Counted from the first letter of the stretch, positions 27,921 through 36,912 are shown. The stretch: 64,000 nucleotides of DNA from Pseudochelatococcus contaminans (GCF_014195635.1 NZ_JACICC010000001.1:186001-250000); one strand, 5' to 3'. Made by a program: numbers and translations. Notes: generated by a model from the letters alone, not told the origin.

Positions 27921-29210
27921 ATGAAGCTCGTGAAGAGCCTTCTTCTCGGAACTGCAGCCGGCTTTGCCGCCATTGCCGGCGCTCAGGCTGCAGATCTCCC
28001 CATCACGAAGGCAGAACCTGTCGAATACGTTCGCGTCTGCTCCACGCACGGCGCTGGCTTCTTCTACGTCCCCGGCACGGATAGCTGCATCCGTATCGGC
28101 GGCCGTGTTCGCGCCGAGTTCGGCTACAGCCAGCCGCAGAACACCAATGCCAACCTGTATGGCGTTGGTAATGGCCGTCGTCAGGACGCCACCGGCTTCC
28201 GCGCTCGCGGTCGTCTGGACATCGACGTCCGCACGCCGACCGATTACGGCACGGTTCGTACGTTCGTCCGCTTCCAGATCGACCAGAACTCTGGCGGCCT
28301 GTTCGGCACGAGCAATGGCGCTCTGCTTGACCGCGCGTTCATCCAGTTCGCTGGCTTCACCGCTGGTCGCACGCAGTCGTTCTTCGACTTCTACGCCAAC
28401 GACCTGAACTTCGGCGGCAACCTCGATTCGGATACGAACACCAACCTGTTCGCCTACACGGCAACGTTTGGTTCGGGCTTCTCGGCCTCGCTGTCGCTTG
28501 AAGACCGCAACCGCCGCAACGTCAACGGCACCGTGTATGACGTCGCCGGTCAGCGTCTGCCCGACATCATCGCCAACCTGAAGGTCGATCAGGACTGGGG
28601 TTCGGCACAGCTCTCGGGTGCCCTGCACCAGCTCAACTCCGCCACGATCTACCAGCCTTGGGGCAACCAGTACCCGACGTGGGGTCAGCGCGTTGACACG
28701 ACCTACGGCTTCGCCGTTCAGGCCGGTGCCAAGTTCAAGATCCCGGCACTCGGCAAGGGTGACGTTCTGTGGCTGCAGGCTGCTTACGCAGACGGCGCTC
28801 TGAACTACCTCGGCCTTGGCAGCAGCGACACGATCGGTCGCGTGAACTCCATCGCCGCTGACGGTGTCATCTCCAACGGCGACATCAAGAAGACCAAGGG
28901 CTGGAACGTTCTGGCCGCCGGCGTCCACTACTGGACTCCTGGTCTGCGTTCGACCCTCTGGGGTTCGTACACCGACGTAAGCTACAGCTCGGCCGTGAAG
29001 TGGGACAACAGCGCCTACCGCGACTTCAACCTGTGGCAGGCTGGTACGGCTCTGATCTGGTCGCCGGTTCGTCAGTTCGACATCGGTGTGGAAGTTCTGT
29101 ACCGTCGTCTCGAAAACAACCGCAACTGGGCTGATCTGACCACGCCGTACCACATCAAGCGTTCGGAAGACCAGTTCCAGACCCGTCTGCGCGTTCAGCG
29201 CGACTTCTGA
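27921..29210 (+). CDS. Major outer membrane porin (Omp2-like, Porin_2 family)
   Basis: A 429-residue outer membrane beta-barrel. ATG 27921 has CTGGAGG just upstream. The signal peptide MKLVKSLLLGTAAGFAAIAG ends at AQA, and the mature protein starts ADLPITKAEPVEYVRVCSTH. That start, with GAGFFYVPGTDSCIRIGGRV after it (two Cys probably disulfide-linked), is the hallmark of rhizobial/Brucella Omp2a/b-type porins. The chain ends in an aromatic residue (RVQRDF), the usual barrel-insertion signal. Codon use is strongly biased to C-ending codons, as for a highly expressed gene. It diffuses small hydrophilic solutes. Confidence 0.95.
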   Translation: MKLVKSLLLGTAAGFAAIAGAQAADLPITKAEPVEYVRVCSTHGAGFFYVPGTDSCIRIGGRVRAEFGYSQPQNTNANLYGVGNGRRQDATGFRARGRLDIDVRTPTDYGTVRTFVRFQIDQNSGGLFGTSNGALLDRAFIQFAGFTAGRTQSFFDFYANDLNFGGNLDSDTNTNLFAYTATFGSGFSASLSLEDRNRRNVNGTVYDVAGQRLPDIIANLKVDQDWGSAQLSGALHQLNSATIYQPWGNQYPTWGQRVDTTYGFAVQAGAKFKIPALGKGDVLWLQAAYADGALNYLGLGSSDTIGRVNSIAADGVISNGDIKKTKGWNVLAAGVHYWTPGLRSTLWGSYTDVSYSSAVKWDNSAYRDFNLWQAGTALIWSPVRQFDIGVEVLYRRLENNRNWADLTTPYHIKRSEDQFQTRLRVQRDF

Positions 29211-29247
29211 TCGGACACCCGGCATCTTTGCCGTCGTATCCTGAAAG

Positions 29248-29275
29248 ACCCCGGTGCTCCCGCACCGGGGTTTTT
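29248..29275 (+). terminator. Intrinsic terminator after porin
   Basis: A 10-bp stem ACCCCGGTGC/GCACCGGGGT with loop TCCC is followed by TTTTT (through 29275) and more T. Confidence 0.93.
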
Positions 29276-29369
29276 CTTTTGGCGGAAGCCCTTAGATCCG
29301 GGTTTTTTGGCCCCTCGGCGTTGAATGCGGTGCATCTGCCTGCCCGCAAACCCATCCAAATGAGGGCGG

Positions 29370-29385
29370 TTAACCGGAACTCAAC
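29370..29385 (+). promoter_or_regulatory. Near-consensus CtrA-type site
   Basis: TTAA-CCGGAAC-TCAAC matches the CtrA box TTAA-N7-TTAAC with one mismatch. It overlaps the palindrome CGGTTAACCG (29367-29376) and sits about 115 bases before the Wzz-like gene. A single degenerate match could be chance. Confidence 0.25.
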
Positions 29386-29497
29386 CTTGACGCGTTTTTC
29401 TGATGGCGCGGTCCCCTTTGTTCTGCGCGCGTCCTGCAGAGCGGGCAGGGGGTTGCGTGTGCCGGGCCGGCGGTCGGATGGACGGGTGAGTTGAGTT

Positions 29498-31564
29498 ATG
29501 CAGCAATCGTCAGGCATCATTGATGCTGCGCCGTTCACCGGCAGATCCGGCACGGCGGATTTACTGCGCTCCCTGTCGGTCCGTTGCGCAACCGCGCTGT
29601 TCACCGTGGGTGCTGCTGCCCTGATCGGGCTGGGCGCTGCGGCGCTTGTTCCGGAACGATACACTGCTACCACGGTGCTGGTCTTGGCGGATGGAAGGGG
29701 GCTTGCCCCGGTCGGAGACTCTCCCTCCGCCGCAGGTGCGATCATCGCTTCTCCCGGCATGGCGCGCGAGGTGATTGCACGACTTGGCTCCGATGCCGCA
29801 TCCGCCATTGCCGAATCGCATTGGTTGCCAGGATTTGTCCGAGGACAAAATCAGGATAGCGCGGCGCTGGCGGCTGATGCCTTTTCCCGCTCATTGACGG
29901 TTGAGCCACGCGACGGTGCTGGCGTCCTTGCCATAGGTGCGGGCGCAGGTTCTGCGGAGGTTGCGGCACAGGCTGCCAATATGGCGGCGCAGGTTTATCT
30001 CGAACGGCGGGCTGCTGCCGTGACGGAGCGCGACCGGGCGCTTGGCGCGGCGACAGCCAACGTGGCTCAGGCGCGGCAGGAACTGGCGCAGGCGCTGGAT
30101 CGGGCGTCTACGTTTCGTGCCGATCCGGCTGCCACGGATACCGCCCGGCGGGCGCAGGCAGCGCGGGACGATTTGTCACTGCTCATTGCCGAGCGCACGG
30201 CGCTTGTCGGCGAGCGCGATGCCATCACGCGGCGGCTGCTCTCCGTGGATAATCTTCAGGGGTCCGGCAACCTGTTCGAAGCGCCTTTCGAGGGTGTGCA
30301 CCTGCTGCGTCATCTTGTCGAACAGCGTTTGACGCTGCGGGCGGAACTGGCGGCGGAACGCCGCATCCGCGCCGCCCGCGACTGGCGGGTGCGGGCGCTG
30401 TCAGCACGGGCTGCTGATCTCGACAACCAGATCGAATCAGCGACCGGCTCGGCGCGCGAGTGGCTTGCGTCCGAGCGTGACAGGCTCGATGAGCGAATCA
30501 CCGAGGTCGAATCGGCCATTCACCTGCATCAGGCGATCCTTGCCGCCGCCACCGATAACGATCGGCGGCAGGTGGATCTCGACCATGCGGTCGCTGTCGC
30601 GCGTGACAGGCTGACATTGGCGCGTGACTGGTTTGTCGCAGAGAGCGAGCGCGTCAGCGCCGGTACGGCTGCTGCGCGCGTCATCACCATTGCCGAACCT
30701 CCGCTGCATCCTGACAGGGAGCGGCCCCTGATCGTGGGCATCGTCGTTGCCCTTCTGGCGGGGTTGGCGCTGTGGCGTTTGCTCGACAGCGGCCTGTCGC
30801 CCCGTTTGCGTCCACAACCTGCCGGCGGCGTGGCGCCTGCTCCGGTTGCCTCAAACGATGACCGTTTACAACACGATTCGGACCGGGAGGTGGAACGGCA
30901 GGCAGACGAGCAGGCCATCTTCCCGCTCGGCGGATCGCCTTCGGATACAGAGACCGCAGCCGCCTCCCTGCCGACCGTGGCGGGGTCACCGCTTGTTTCA
31001 GTACGCATCACGGACGCCGGTGATCGTGCGCTTGAGCTGCTGCTGGCGAAGCTCGCCATTTCACCGCGTGCTGATGGCGGACGTCACCTTGTGGTGACGG
31101 GGGCTGAAAATAATGCGGCTTCCGCGACGGTGGCCCGGGCGCTGGCGCAACACCTTTCCGGGCGCGAGCGCGTCGTGTTGCTCGATCTTGCCACGCCCGA
31201 CGATGCGCGGCCCGGTTTTGCCGATCTGGTTGCCGGAAGGGCATCGTTCGCCGAAATCATCACGCGTGAGCCCGGCTCCCGGATGCATGTTGTCGCGCGC
31301 GGCAGGACCGATCCCGACGCCATGTCTGCCGGCGACGCCGCCGCCCTTGCGCTCGCGGCGCTGGACCAGACTTACGACTGGATTATTGAACTCCTTCCGG
31401 CGCAAGATCGTGGTGGGCTGGCAGAGCGGTTGCTCGGCAAGGCACAGGGCATCGTTCTGGTGGCGGACGGCGAAGGCGTTGATATGCAATCCTTCAGTGC
31501 CTATGAGGCCCTGCGCGAGCGAGGGGCAGCCAACATCGTCGTTGGCCTTTCCGGTAGCGAGTAA
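29498..31564 (+). CDS. Polysaccharide chain-length/export protein: Wzz-like domain fused to a degenerate BY-kinase
   Basis: 688 residues. TM1 (about 30-52) is followed by the Wzz-type VPERYTATTVLVLAD. A long Ala/Arg/Glu-rich coiled coil (about 165-350) comes next. TM2 lies at about 405-428 (VGIVVALLAGLALW), preceded by the EPPLHPDRERP-type Pro-rich motif of co-polymerases. The C-terminal ~180 residues look like the cytoplasmic BY-kinase fold, but the P-loop position reads VTGAENNAASATVARAL, with no Gly-Lys-Ser/Thr. No Tyr cluster ends the chain. It is probably a regulator or assembly partner of exopolysaccharide export without kinase activity. No polymerase or transferase genes are adjacent. 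Confidence 0.8.
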   Translation: MQQSSGIIDAAPFTGRSGTADLLRSLSVRCATALFTVGAAALIGLGAAALVPERYTATTVLVLADGRGLAPVGDSPSAAGAIIASPGMAREVIARLGSDAASAIAESHWLPGFVRGQNQDSAALAADAFSRSLTVEPRDGAGVLAIGAGAGSAEVAAQAANMAAQVYLERRAAAVTERDRALGAATANVAQARQELAQALDRASTFRADPAATDTARRAQAARDDLSLLIAERTALVGERDAITRRLLSVDNLQGSGNLFEAPFEGVHLLRHLVEQRLTLRAELAAERRIRAARDWRVRALSARAADLDNQIESATGSAREWLASERDRLDERITEVESAIHLHQAILAAATDNDRRQVDLDHAVAVARDRLTLARDWFVAESERVSAGTAAARVITIAEPPLHPDRERPLIVGIVVALLAGLALWRLLDSGLSPRLRPQPAGGVAPAPVASNDDRLQHDSDREVERQADEQAIFPLGGSPSDTETAAASLPTVAGSPLVSVRITDAGDRALELLLAKLAISPRADGGRHLVVTGAENNAASATVARALAQHLSGRERVVLLDLATPDDARPGFADLVAGRASFAEIITREPGSRMHVVARGRTDPDAMSAGDAAALALAALDQTYDWIIELLPAQDRGGLAERLLGKAQGIVLVADGEGVDMQSFSAYEALRERGAANIVVGLSGSE

Positions 31565-31856
31565 CGCGGCCAGCGCTCGCATCATTTCAGTACATTGAGC
31601 ATCCTGACCCCGGGCGGCTGCGGCAATCTGCGGCTTGCCTCCGGTTTGCATGCTTGCGCCGGGGGCATTATGAAGGGCGCGAGGCGTTCTTATCCATGCG
31701 CGAGCCTGCGGCAGGCCCGCCGGGATACGCCTCCTGCGGCAACTTATGCTTAATCGATTCATCGCATTGAACGCCAGTTGCGATATAATCAAAATTTGGA
31801 GCCGACGTTCTGATCGTCTTTGGGACGTCTGGCGCTCTTGTCGAATCGTTGGACCG

Positions 31857-32945
31857 ATGACCGCTCAAGCGCTTTCTTCTTCTCCCGCTTTTTCCGCCCT
31901 GCCGGATCGTGATCGCCGCGCGGTGCGGCTCTGGCTGATGATCGTTGCGGCATTGATCGTGCTCATGGTCTTTGTCGGCGGTGCGACGCGGCTGACCGGC
32001 TCTGGCCTGTCGATCACCGAGTGGCGGCCTGTGACCGGCGCGCTGCTGCCGATGAGCGAAGCGTCGTGGATGATCGAGTTCGACAAGTATCGCGCAACGC
32101 CGCAATATCAGTTGCTCAACCACGGCATGTCGCTGGGCGAATTTCAGTTCATCTATCTCTGGGAGTGGGGGCATCGGCAACTCGGGCGGCTGATCGGCCT
32201 TGTTTATGTGCTGCCGCTGCTGTGGTTCGCCGTGCGGGGCGTGGTTCGTGGCTGGTTTCTGGTCAGCCTGCTGTTTATCGGTTTGCTCGGCGGCGGGCAG
32301 GGAGGCATCGGCTGGATCATGGTGGCGTCGGGCCTGACGCCCGGCATGATCGCCGTCGCACCCATCAAACTGATGCTGCATCTTGTTGCTGCCTGCGGGC
32401 TGTTCGTCGCGGTGGTCTGGATTGCGGTCGGCCTGCGTGCGCCGCGAGCGGAGGCCGCGCCGCCGGACAGGTTACGCGTGGTGGGCACGGTGCTGATTGC
32501 GGCACTGCTTTTCCAGATCGCGCTGGGTGCGCTGGTCGCGGGGCTCGGCGCGGGCCAGTCGTTCAATACGTGGCCGATGATGGATGGCAGCCTCGTGCCG
32601 CCGGTGTCCATGCTGCTGCCGGAATCGCCCTGGTGGCATAATCTGGCGGAATCCGTCGCCCTCGTGCAGTTCAATCATCGCAGCTTCGCTTACGTGCTGC
32701 TGGCGCTGGCGATATGGCATGCGCTCGATGCGCGCCAGCTTGTCCCGGGATCGAAAACTGCACGGATGGCGGTGGTGCTGGCAGGGCTTGTGATCCTTCA
32801 GGCCGTCATAGGCATCGTGACGCTGCTGCTCGTCGTTCCGCTGTGGGCGGCGCTGCTGCATCAGACGATGGCGGTGCTGATGCTTGGCCACGCAGTTTCC
32901 CACCGGCGCATGATGTCCCCGGCGCGGGTATCGATGGGGGCGTGA
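31857..32945 (+). CDS. ctaA: Heme A synthase (COX15/CtaA)
   Basis: Converts heme O to heme A for aa3 cytochrome oxidase. The product has 362 residues from ATG 31857 and eight hydrophobic helices. Type-2 (alphaproteobacterial/mitochondrial) motifs: VGGATRLTGSGLSITEWRPV after TM1, then EFQFIYLWEWGHRQLGRLIG with a heme-ligand His. Later His ligands lie in VQFNHRSFAYVLL and LLHQTMAVLMLGHAVSHR. The stop TGA overlaps the next gene's ATG by one base. Upstream, 31565-31856 shows no gene. Confidence 0.94.
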   Translation: MTAQALSSSPAFSALPDRDRRAVRLWLMIVAALIVLMVFVGGATRLTGSGLSITEWRPVTGALLPMSEASWMIEFDKYRATPQYQLLNHGMSLGEFQFIYLWEWGHRQLGRLIGLVYVLPLLWFAVRGVVRGWFLVSLLFIGLLGGGQGGIGWIMVASGLTPGMIAVAPIKLMLHLVAACGLFVAVVWIAVGLRAPRAEAAPPDRLRVVGTVLIAALLFQIALGALVAGLGAGQSFNTWPMMDGSLVPPVSMLLPESPWWHNLAESVALVQFNHRSFAYVLLALAIWHALDARQLVPGSKTARMAVVLAGLVILQAVIGIVTLLLVVPLWAALLHQTMAVLMLGHAVSHRRMMSPARVSMGA

Positions 32946-33190
32946 TGCCCCCTGCGGTTATGCTGGACCACAAAAAAGTCTTCGCGGAGAATGTAAAAGC
33001 GGCGCGGAAAGCGCTCGGGTTGTCGCAGGAGGCACTTGCCTTCGCTGCCGGCATCGATCGTACCTATGTGAGTGGTATCGAACGCGGTCGGCGTAATCCG
33101 TCGCTCATGTTGATCGCCAAACTGGCCGAACATCTCGATACGACACCGGCGGCGCTGCTCACGCCGCCGGCCGCAGAGGTCAGTCCTTGA
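32945..33190 (+). CDS. Small XRE-family helix-turn-helix regulator
   Basis: An 81-residue single HTH domain. The recognition region reads LGLSQEALAFAAGIDRTYVSGIERGRRNPS, given here in two halves: LGLSQEALAFAAGIDR (helix 2) and TYVSGIERGRRNPS (helix 3). A short Ala/Pro tail follows. ATG 32945 overlaps the ctaA stop (TGATG), suggesting translational coupling; ATG 32960 is an alternative. Its 3' end overlaps convergent metY by 11 bases. The regulated genes are unknown; a dimeric DNA-binding protein is expected. Confidence 0.88.
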   Translation: MPPAVMLDHKKVFAENVKAARKALGLSQEALAFAAGIDRTYVSGIERGRRNPSLMLIAKLAEHLDTTPAALLTPPAAEVSP

Positions 33191-34463
33191 GCGCCTGATC
33201 GAGGTCGGCCGTCAGGTCCAGCGCGTCTTCAAGGCCGATGGACAGCCGCACCACATCCGGCCCCAGTCCGGCTGCAAGGCGTTCTTCCGGCGGCATGTTG
33301 CGATGGGTCGTGCTCGCCGGGTGGATGATCAGCGAGCGGGTTTCACCGATATTGGCCAGATGCGAGAACACTTTCACGTTGCTGATGAGGCGCTTGACCG
33401 CAGCCTCTCCGCCCTTCAACCGCGCCGTGAAGACTGCGCCCGGCCCTTCGGGCGTATAACGCTTGACCAACGGGTGATTCGGGTGGTTCTCCAGTCCCGG
33501 ATAGCTCACTTCCGCCACGGCGGGATGGGCAGCGAGGTGGCGCGCCACGGCCTGCGCGTTGGAGACGTGGCGGGGCATGCGCAGATGCAGCGTTTCAGTG
33601 CCGGTGAGTGCGAGGAATGAGTTGAAGGGAGACAGCCCCGGCCCCAGATCGCGCATGCCGTAGACACGCGATGCAACGCCGAACGCCGTCTGTGGGAACT
33701 TGTCCGCCAGTACGATGCCGCCGTAATCCTCCCACGGCTGCGACAGCAGCGGGTAACGCTTGTCGCCAGCCCAATTGAACTTGCCGGCATCGACGATGAT
33801 GCCGCCGATGACCTGCCCGTGGCCGCCGATGAACTTCGACAGCGAATGGAAGACGATGTCCGCGCCATATTCGATGGGCCGGATAAGGTAGGGCGTCGCC
33901 AGCGTATTGTCGACGACCAGCGGAATGTTGTGCCGCTTCGCGATGTCCGAGATGGCCGCGAGATCGACCACGTCACCCGAGGGGTTGACGATGGATTCGA
34001 TGACGATGGCCTTGGTGCGCTCGGTGACGGCCTTCTCGAAGTTGTCGAGTTCGAGCGGGTTGGCGAAGGTCACCTTGAGCTGGTGGCGCTCCTCAAGGCG
34101 GCGCATCAGCCCGAGCGAGCCGCCGAAAAGCCGGTTGGCGGAGACATATTCGTCGCCAGACTGAAGCAGCGTCAGCAGGATGACGAGAAGCGCCGATTGT
34201 CCCGAGGCGATGGTGACGGCGTTCGTGCCCCCTTCGAGCGTGGCGATGCGCTTTTCCAGCACCGCGCCGGTGGGATTGCCGCCCCGGCCATAGGAGTACC
34301 CGCTCTTGCGCAGGCCGAAAATGTCGGATGCCGCCTCGGGCGTTTCGAAGGCGAAGCCGTTCGACAGGTAAAGCGGGGTGACGCGCGCGCCCGTTGCCGG
34401 GTCGGGGGCGGCTCCGGCATGGACGGCCAGGGTTGCAAAACGGTTTTTACACTCGGAAGACAT
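33180..34463 (-). CDS. metY: O-acetylhomoserine sulfhydrylase (MetY-type, PLP Cys/Met metabolism enzyme)
   Basis: A 427-residue PLP enzyme making homocysteine from O-acetylhomoserine and sulfide. ATG 34463 has GGAGAAG 7 bases upstream. Family blocks: FATLAVHAGAAPDPATGAR, YSYGRGGNPTGAVLEKRIA, VVDNTLATPYLIRPIEYGAD and the PLP-lysine motif HSLSKFIGGHGQVIGG. The length and a MetY-like insertion (GKFNWAGDKRYPLLSQPW) favour MetY over cystathionine gamma-synthase or MetZ. I searched its leader by eye for a SAM-II riboswitch and saw none. Confidence 0.9.
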   Translation of the reverse strand: MSSECKNRFATLAVHAGAAPDPATGARVTPLYLSNGFAFETPEAASDIFGLRKSGYSYGRGGNPTGAVLEKRIATLEGGTNAVTIASGQSALLVILLTLLQSGDEYVSANRLFGGSLGLMRRLEERHQLKVTFANPLELDNFEKAVTERTKAIVIESIVNPSGDVVDLAAISDIAKRHNIPLVVDNTLATPYLIRPIEYGADIVFHSLSKFIGGHGQVIGGIIVDAGKFNWAGDKRYPLLSQPWEDYGGIVLADKFPQTAFGVASRVYGMRDLGPGLSPFNSFLALTGTETLHLRMPRHVSNAQAVARHLAAHPAVAEVSYPGLENHPNHPLVKRYTPEGPGAVFTARLKGGEAAVKRLISNVKVFSHLANIGETRSLIIHPASTTHRNMPPEERLAAGLGPDVVRLSIGLEDALDLTADLDQALKD

Positions 34464-35046
34464 GGTCGCACTTCTCCACCAGACAGCGACGGGCAGGAAC
34501 GAGTTGTCAGAAACGAATCGGGCCGCATGTCAGGAAAAAATCTTTCCAGTATCGATGCGGCGCGGAAACGGTCCCGGGCAATTTCCATTTGACCGGATTG
34601 CCGGATCAGACGCAAATTGCAGAAAACTGTAAACAGGGAATGGGGCGTGTTGCCGCTGTTGTCAGCGCCAAAACATCGTCCCGATATCTCCCTGTCTTGA
34701 TGCAATGTCGGCAAGAGCGGGCAATAGCCACTCTCGTCGGCATTACCTGTGGCTGGCGCCGACCGTCACCCGGTTGCGTAAGCCGCCGGTCAGGCGGTTT
34801 TCATGCCAGCGCGCGCGTGCGGATTTCGCTCAAGCGCCACGCTGGCCGGGTCAAAGACCTGAAGACAGGATGCATTCCAGTCAACAGGCCCGGCGCCCTT
34901 AATTCGTTATAACGAACGCATCGTGCGGTCAATAGTCCGCTTCATCGTATGCAAACAGCTTTCCCCCGATTGACCGGCATTCGGCCAGCGGTTACGACCA
35001 TCCAACAGCCTGGGAGACACCGCCGTCATGTTCGGAGCAGCCTGCC
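34464..35046. other. Divergent spacer metY / ClC transporter
   Basis: 583 bp with no convincing gene. It contains the perfect palindrome at 34903-34916 and an imperfect hairpin TGATCCGG-CAA-TCCGGTCA in the metY leader (minus strand, near 34590-34608). Open frames here lack ribosome sites and protein-like composition. Confidence 0.6.
34903..34916. promoter_or_regulatory. Perfect 14-bp palindrome, possible operator
   Basis: TTCGTTATAACGAA is fully self-complementary. It lies about 130 bases upstream of the ClC gene. The length and symmetry suit a dimeric repressor, but no regulator is assigned. Confidence 0.4.
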
Positions 35047-36801
35047 ATGCGTGATAACCTGTGGCGGCGCGTCAAGGCATTTGCACGGGCGGAAGAACTG
35101 TCCCTGTCAGTCTTCGCCGTCATCATCGGCTCGCTGGCGGGGGTTGGAGTCGCTGGGGCGCATACCGCCGTGCAGTGGCTGCACGAGGTGCTGTTCGGGC
35201 TGGATAAAGGGGCCTATCTCAGCGCCTCGCAGATGCTCGACCCCGTGCGGGTGTTCACGGCGCTCATCGTCGGCGGCCTGGTCGTGGGTCTTTATACATG
35301 GGGCGTGCGGCGGTGGCGCAAGGGCGAGGCGGTCGATCCCATCGAGGCCAATGCTCTCTATGGCGGGCGCATTTCGCTCACTGACAGTGCTCTGCTCACG
35401 GGCGGCAACGTGCTGTCCAGTGGCTGCGGGGCAGCGGTGGGCATGGAGGCAGCCTATTCGCAGCTTGGCTCCGGCATCGCCTCATGGCTGGGGCAGCGGT
35501 TCAACTTGCGACGGGCGGATCTGCGCACGCTGGTAGCCTGCGGCTCGGCAGCGGGGATCGCCGCGGCCTTCGATGCGCCCATGGCCGGGGCATTTTATGC
35601 TTTCGAGCTGGTGCTCGGCGCCTATGCCGTTGTGTCGCTGGCGCCCGTCATGCTTGCCGCGCTCACCGCGCCCGCCGTGGCGAAGCTCTTCACGCACGAA
35701 CTATCGAGCCCGGTTCTCAATATCGATCTCTACTTCTCGCCCTACGATGTCGGCACGTTCGTCGGTATCGGGGTGATCGCCGGTTTCGTCGGCATCGGCA
35801 TGATGAAAATGGCCACCGCCGGCGAGGTGGCGCTGCGCCGGGTGCGGTTGCCGACGTTCCTGCGTCCGGCTCTCGGCGGCCTTGGCGTTGCGGTGCTCGC
35901 GCTTTATTCACCGGCCGTGCTGGGCGCCGGCCACGGCGCGATGCAATATTTCCTCGTCCATGCCCACGGCTTCACGGTGCTGCTGGGGCTGTTCATCGCC
36001 AAGGTGCTGGCGGCGTCGCTCTCTGTGGGCACGGGTTTCAGGGGCGGGCTGTTCCATACGTCGCTCTTTGTCGGCATCCTGCTCGGCGATGTCGTGGGGC
36101 TGGGCATCATGGCGCTGTTTCCGCAACTGCCGGTGGATCGCATCGTCTATGCGCTGGTGGGAATGGCCTCCGTCGCCGCCGCGGTGATCGGGGCCCCGAT
36201 CACCATGATCTTTCTGGTGTTCGAGCAGACCGGCAACATCGCCATCGCCACCGGCGTTATGATCGGCACGGCCATCGCGTCGCTGATCGTCCGGCGGGTG
36301 TTCGGTTATTCGTTCGCCACATGGCGCTTCCATGTGCGGGGAGAGGCCATTCGCGGGGCTTTCGACATCAGTTTCATCAAGGAGCTGACCGTGGTCAAGC
36401 TGATGCGCCGTGAGGCGCGCACGGCTGGCGAACACATGACCGTCGCCGCCTTCCGCAAGCGTTTCCCGCTTGGCTCGACGGAACGCGTGTTCCTGCTCGA
36501 TGCGGATGGCGGCTATGTCGGCTTCGTCATCACCGCCGAAGTGCATTCCGCCGGCAACGATGAAACCGCGGAAACAATGCCCGTGGGCGACCTGCGCCAC
36601 GCCCGCAACGTGTTCTTGCTGCCGCGCCAGAACATCAACCAGATCCTTGAGGCATTCGAGCGCTCGGAGACGGAAACACTGGCTGTGGTGGACGATCCGC
36701 AGTGCCGTGTGGTTCTGGGCTACGTAAGCGAAGCGCATGCATTCCGGCGTTATGCCTTCGAACTCGACAAACGCCGGCGCGAATTGAGTGGCGAACGCTG
36801 A
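35047..36801 (+). CDS. ClC-family chloride channel/antiporter-like protein with C-terminal CBS-like region
   Basis: 584 residues. About ten to twelve hydrophobic helices cover residues 20-430, then a soluble C-terminal region (about 450-584) with CBS-pair character (VFLLDADGGYVGFV, TLAVVDDPQCRVVLGYV). The ClC gating-Glu motif GREGP is GMEAAYSQLG here, so the Glu is kept but Gly-Pro are lost. The GSGIP loop is replaced by VDPIEANALY. The GxFAP motif reads GGLFHTSLFVG. The fold is clearly ClC, but the anion path is non-canonical, so chloride selectivity is not assured. It stands alone between two palindromes. Confidence 0.85.
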   Translation: MRDNLWRRVKAFARAEELSLSVFAVIIGSLAGVGVAGAHTAVQWLHEVLFGLDKGAYLSASQMLDPVRVFTALIVGGLVVGLYTWGVRRWRKGEAVDPIEANALYGGRISLTDSALLTGGNVLSSGCGAAVGMEAAYSQLGSGIASWLGQRFNLRRADLRTLVACGSAAGIAAAFDAPMAGAFYAFELVLGAYAVVSLAPVMLAALTAPAVAKLFTHELSSPVLNIDLYFSPYDVGTFVGIGVIAGFVGIGMMKMATAGEVALRRVRLPTFLRPALGGLGVAVLALYSPAVLGAGHGAMQYFLVHAHGFTVLLGLFIAKVLAASLSVGTGFRGGLFHTSLFVGILLGDVVGLGIMALFPQLPVDRIVYALVGMASVAAAVIGAPITMIFLVFEQTGNIAIATGVMIGTAIASLIVRRVFGYSFATWRFHVRGEAIRGAFDISFIKELTVVKLMRREARTAGEHMTVAAFRKRFPLGSTERVFLLDADGGYVGFVITAEVHSAGNDETAETMPVGDLRHARNVFLLPRQNINQILEAFERSETETLAVVDDPQCRVVLGYVSEAHAFRRYAFELDKRRRELSGER

Positions 36802-36810
36802 CAAAATAGC

Positions 36811-36824
36811 GGTATTATAATACC
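36811..36824. repeat. Perfect palindrome just after the ClC gene
   Basis: GGTATTATAATACC starts 9 bases after the ClC stop codon. It could fold into a weak AT hairpin in the transcript or bind a dimeric protein. Confidence 0.4.
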
Positions 36825-36883
36825 ACTTATATTAAGATATTGATTTTTATAACGTTTCGACCTTATTGCGATATAACGGTCTC

Positions 36884-36912
36884 TTGACAGGATTGCGGCG
36901 TTGGCTTAGTGA
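36884..36912 (+). promoter_or_regulatory. Candidate sigma-70 promoter for rplM-rpsI
   Basis: TTGACA (36884-36889), a 17-base spacer and TAGTGA (36907-36912) lie 116 bases before rplM. A perfect -35 and ideal spacing support it; the -10 is imperfect. Confidence 0.45.

Noticed and set aside
27783-29225. 480-codon frame antisense to the porin
   Set aside because: Caused by the strong third-position GC bias of the highly expressed porin gene.
34464-34740. SAM-II or other riboswitch upstream of metY
   Set aside because: I looked in the minus-strand leader for the SAM-II core and cobalamin-box sequences; neither is present, only a small imperfect hairpin.
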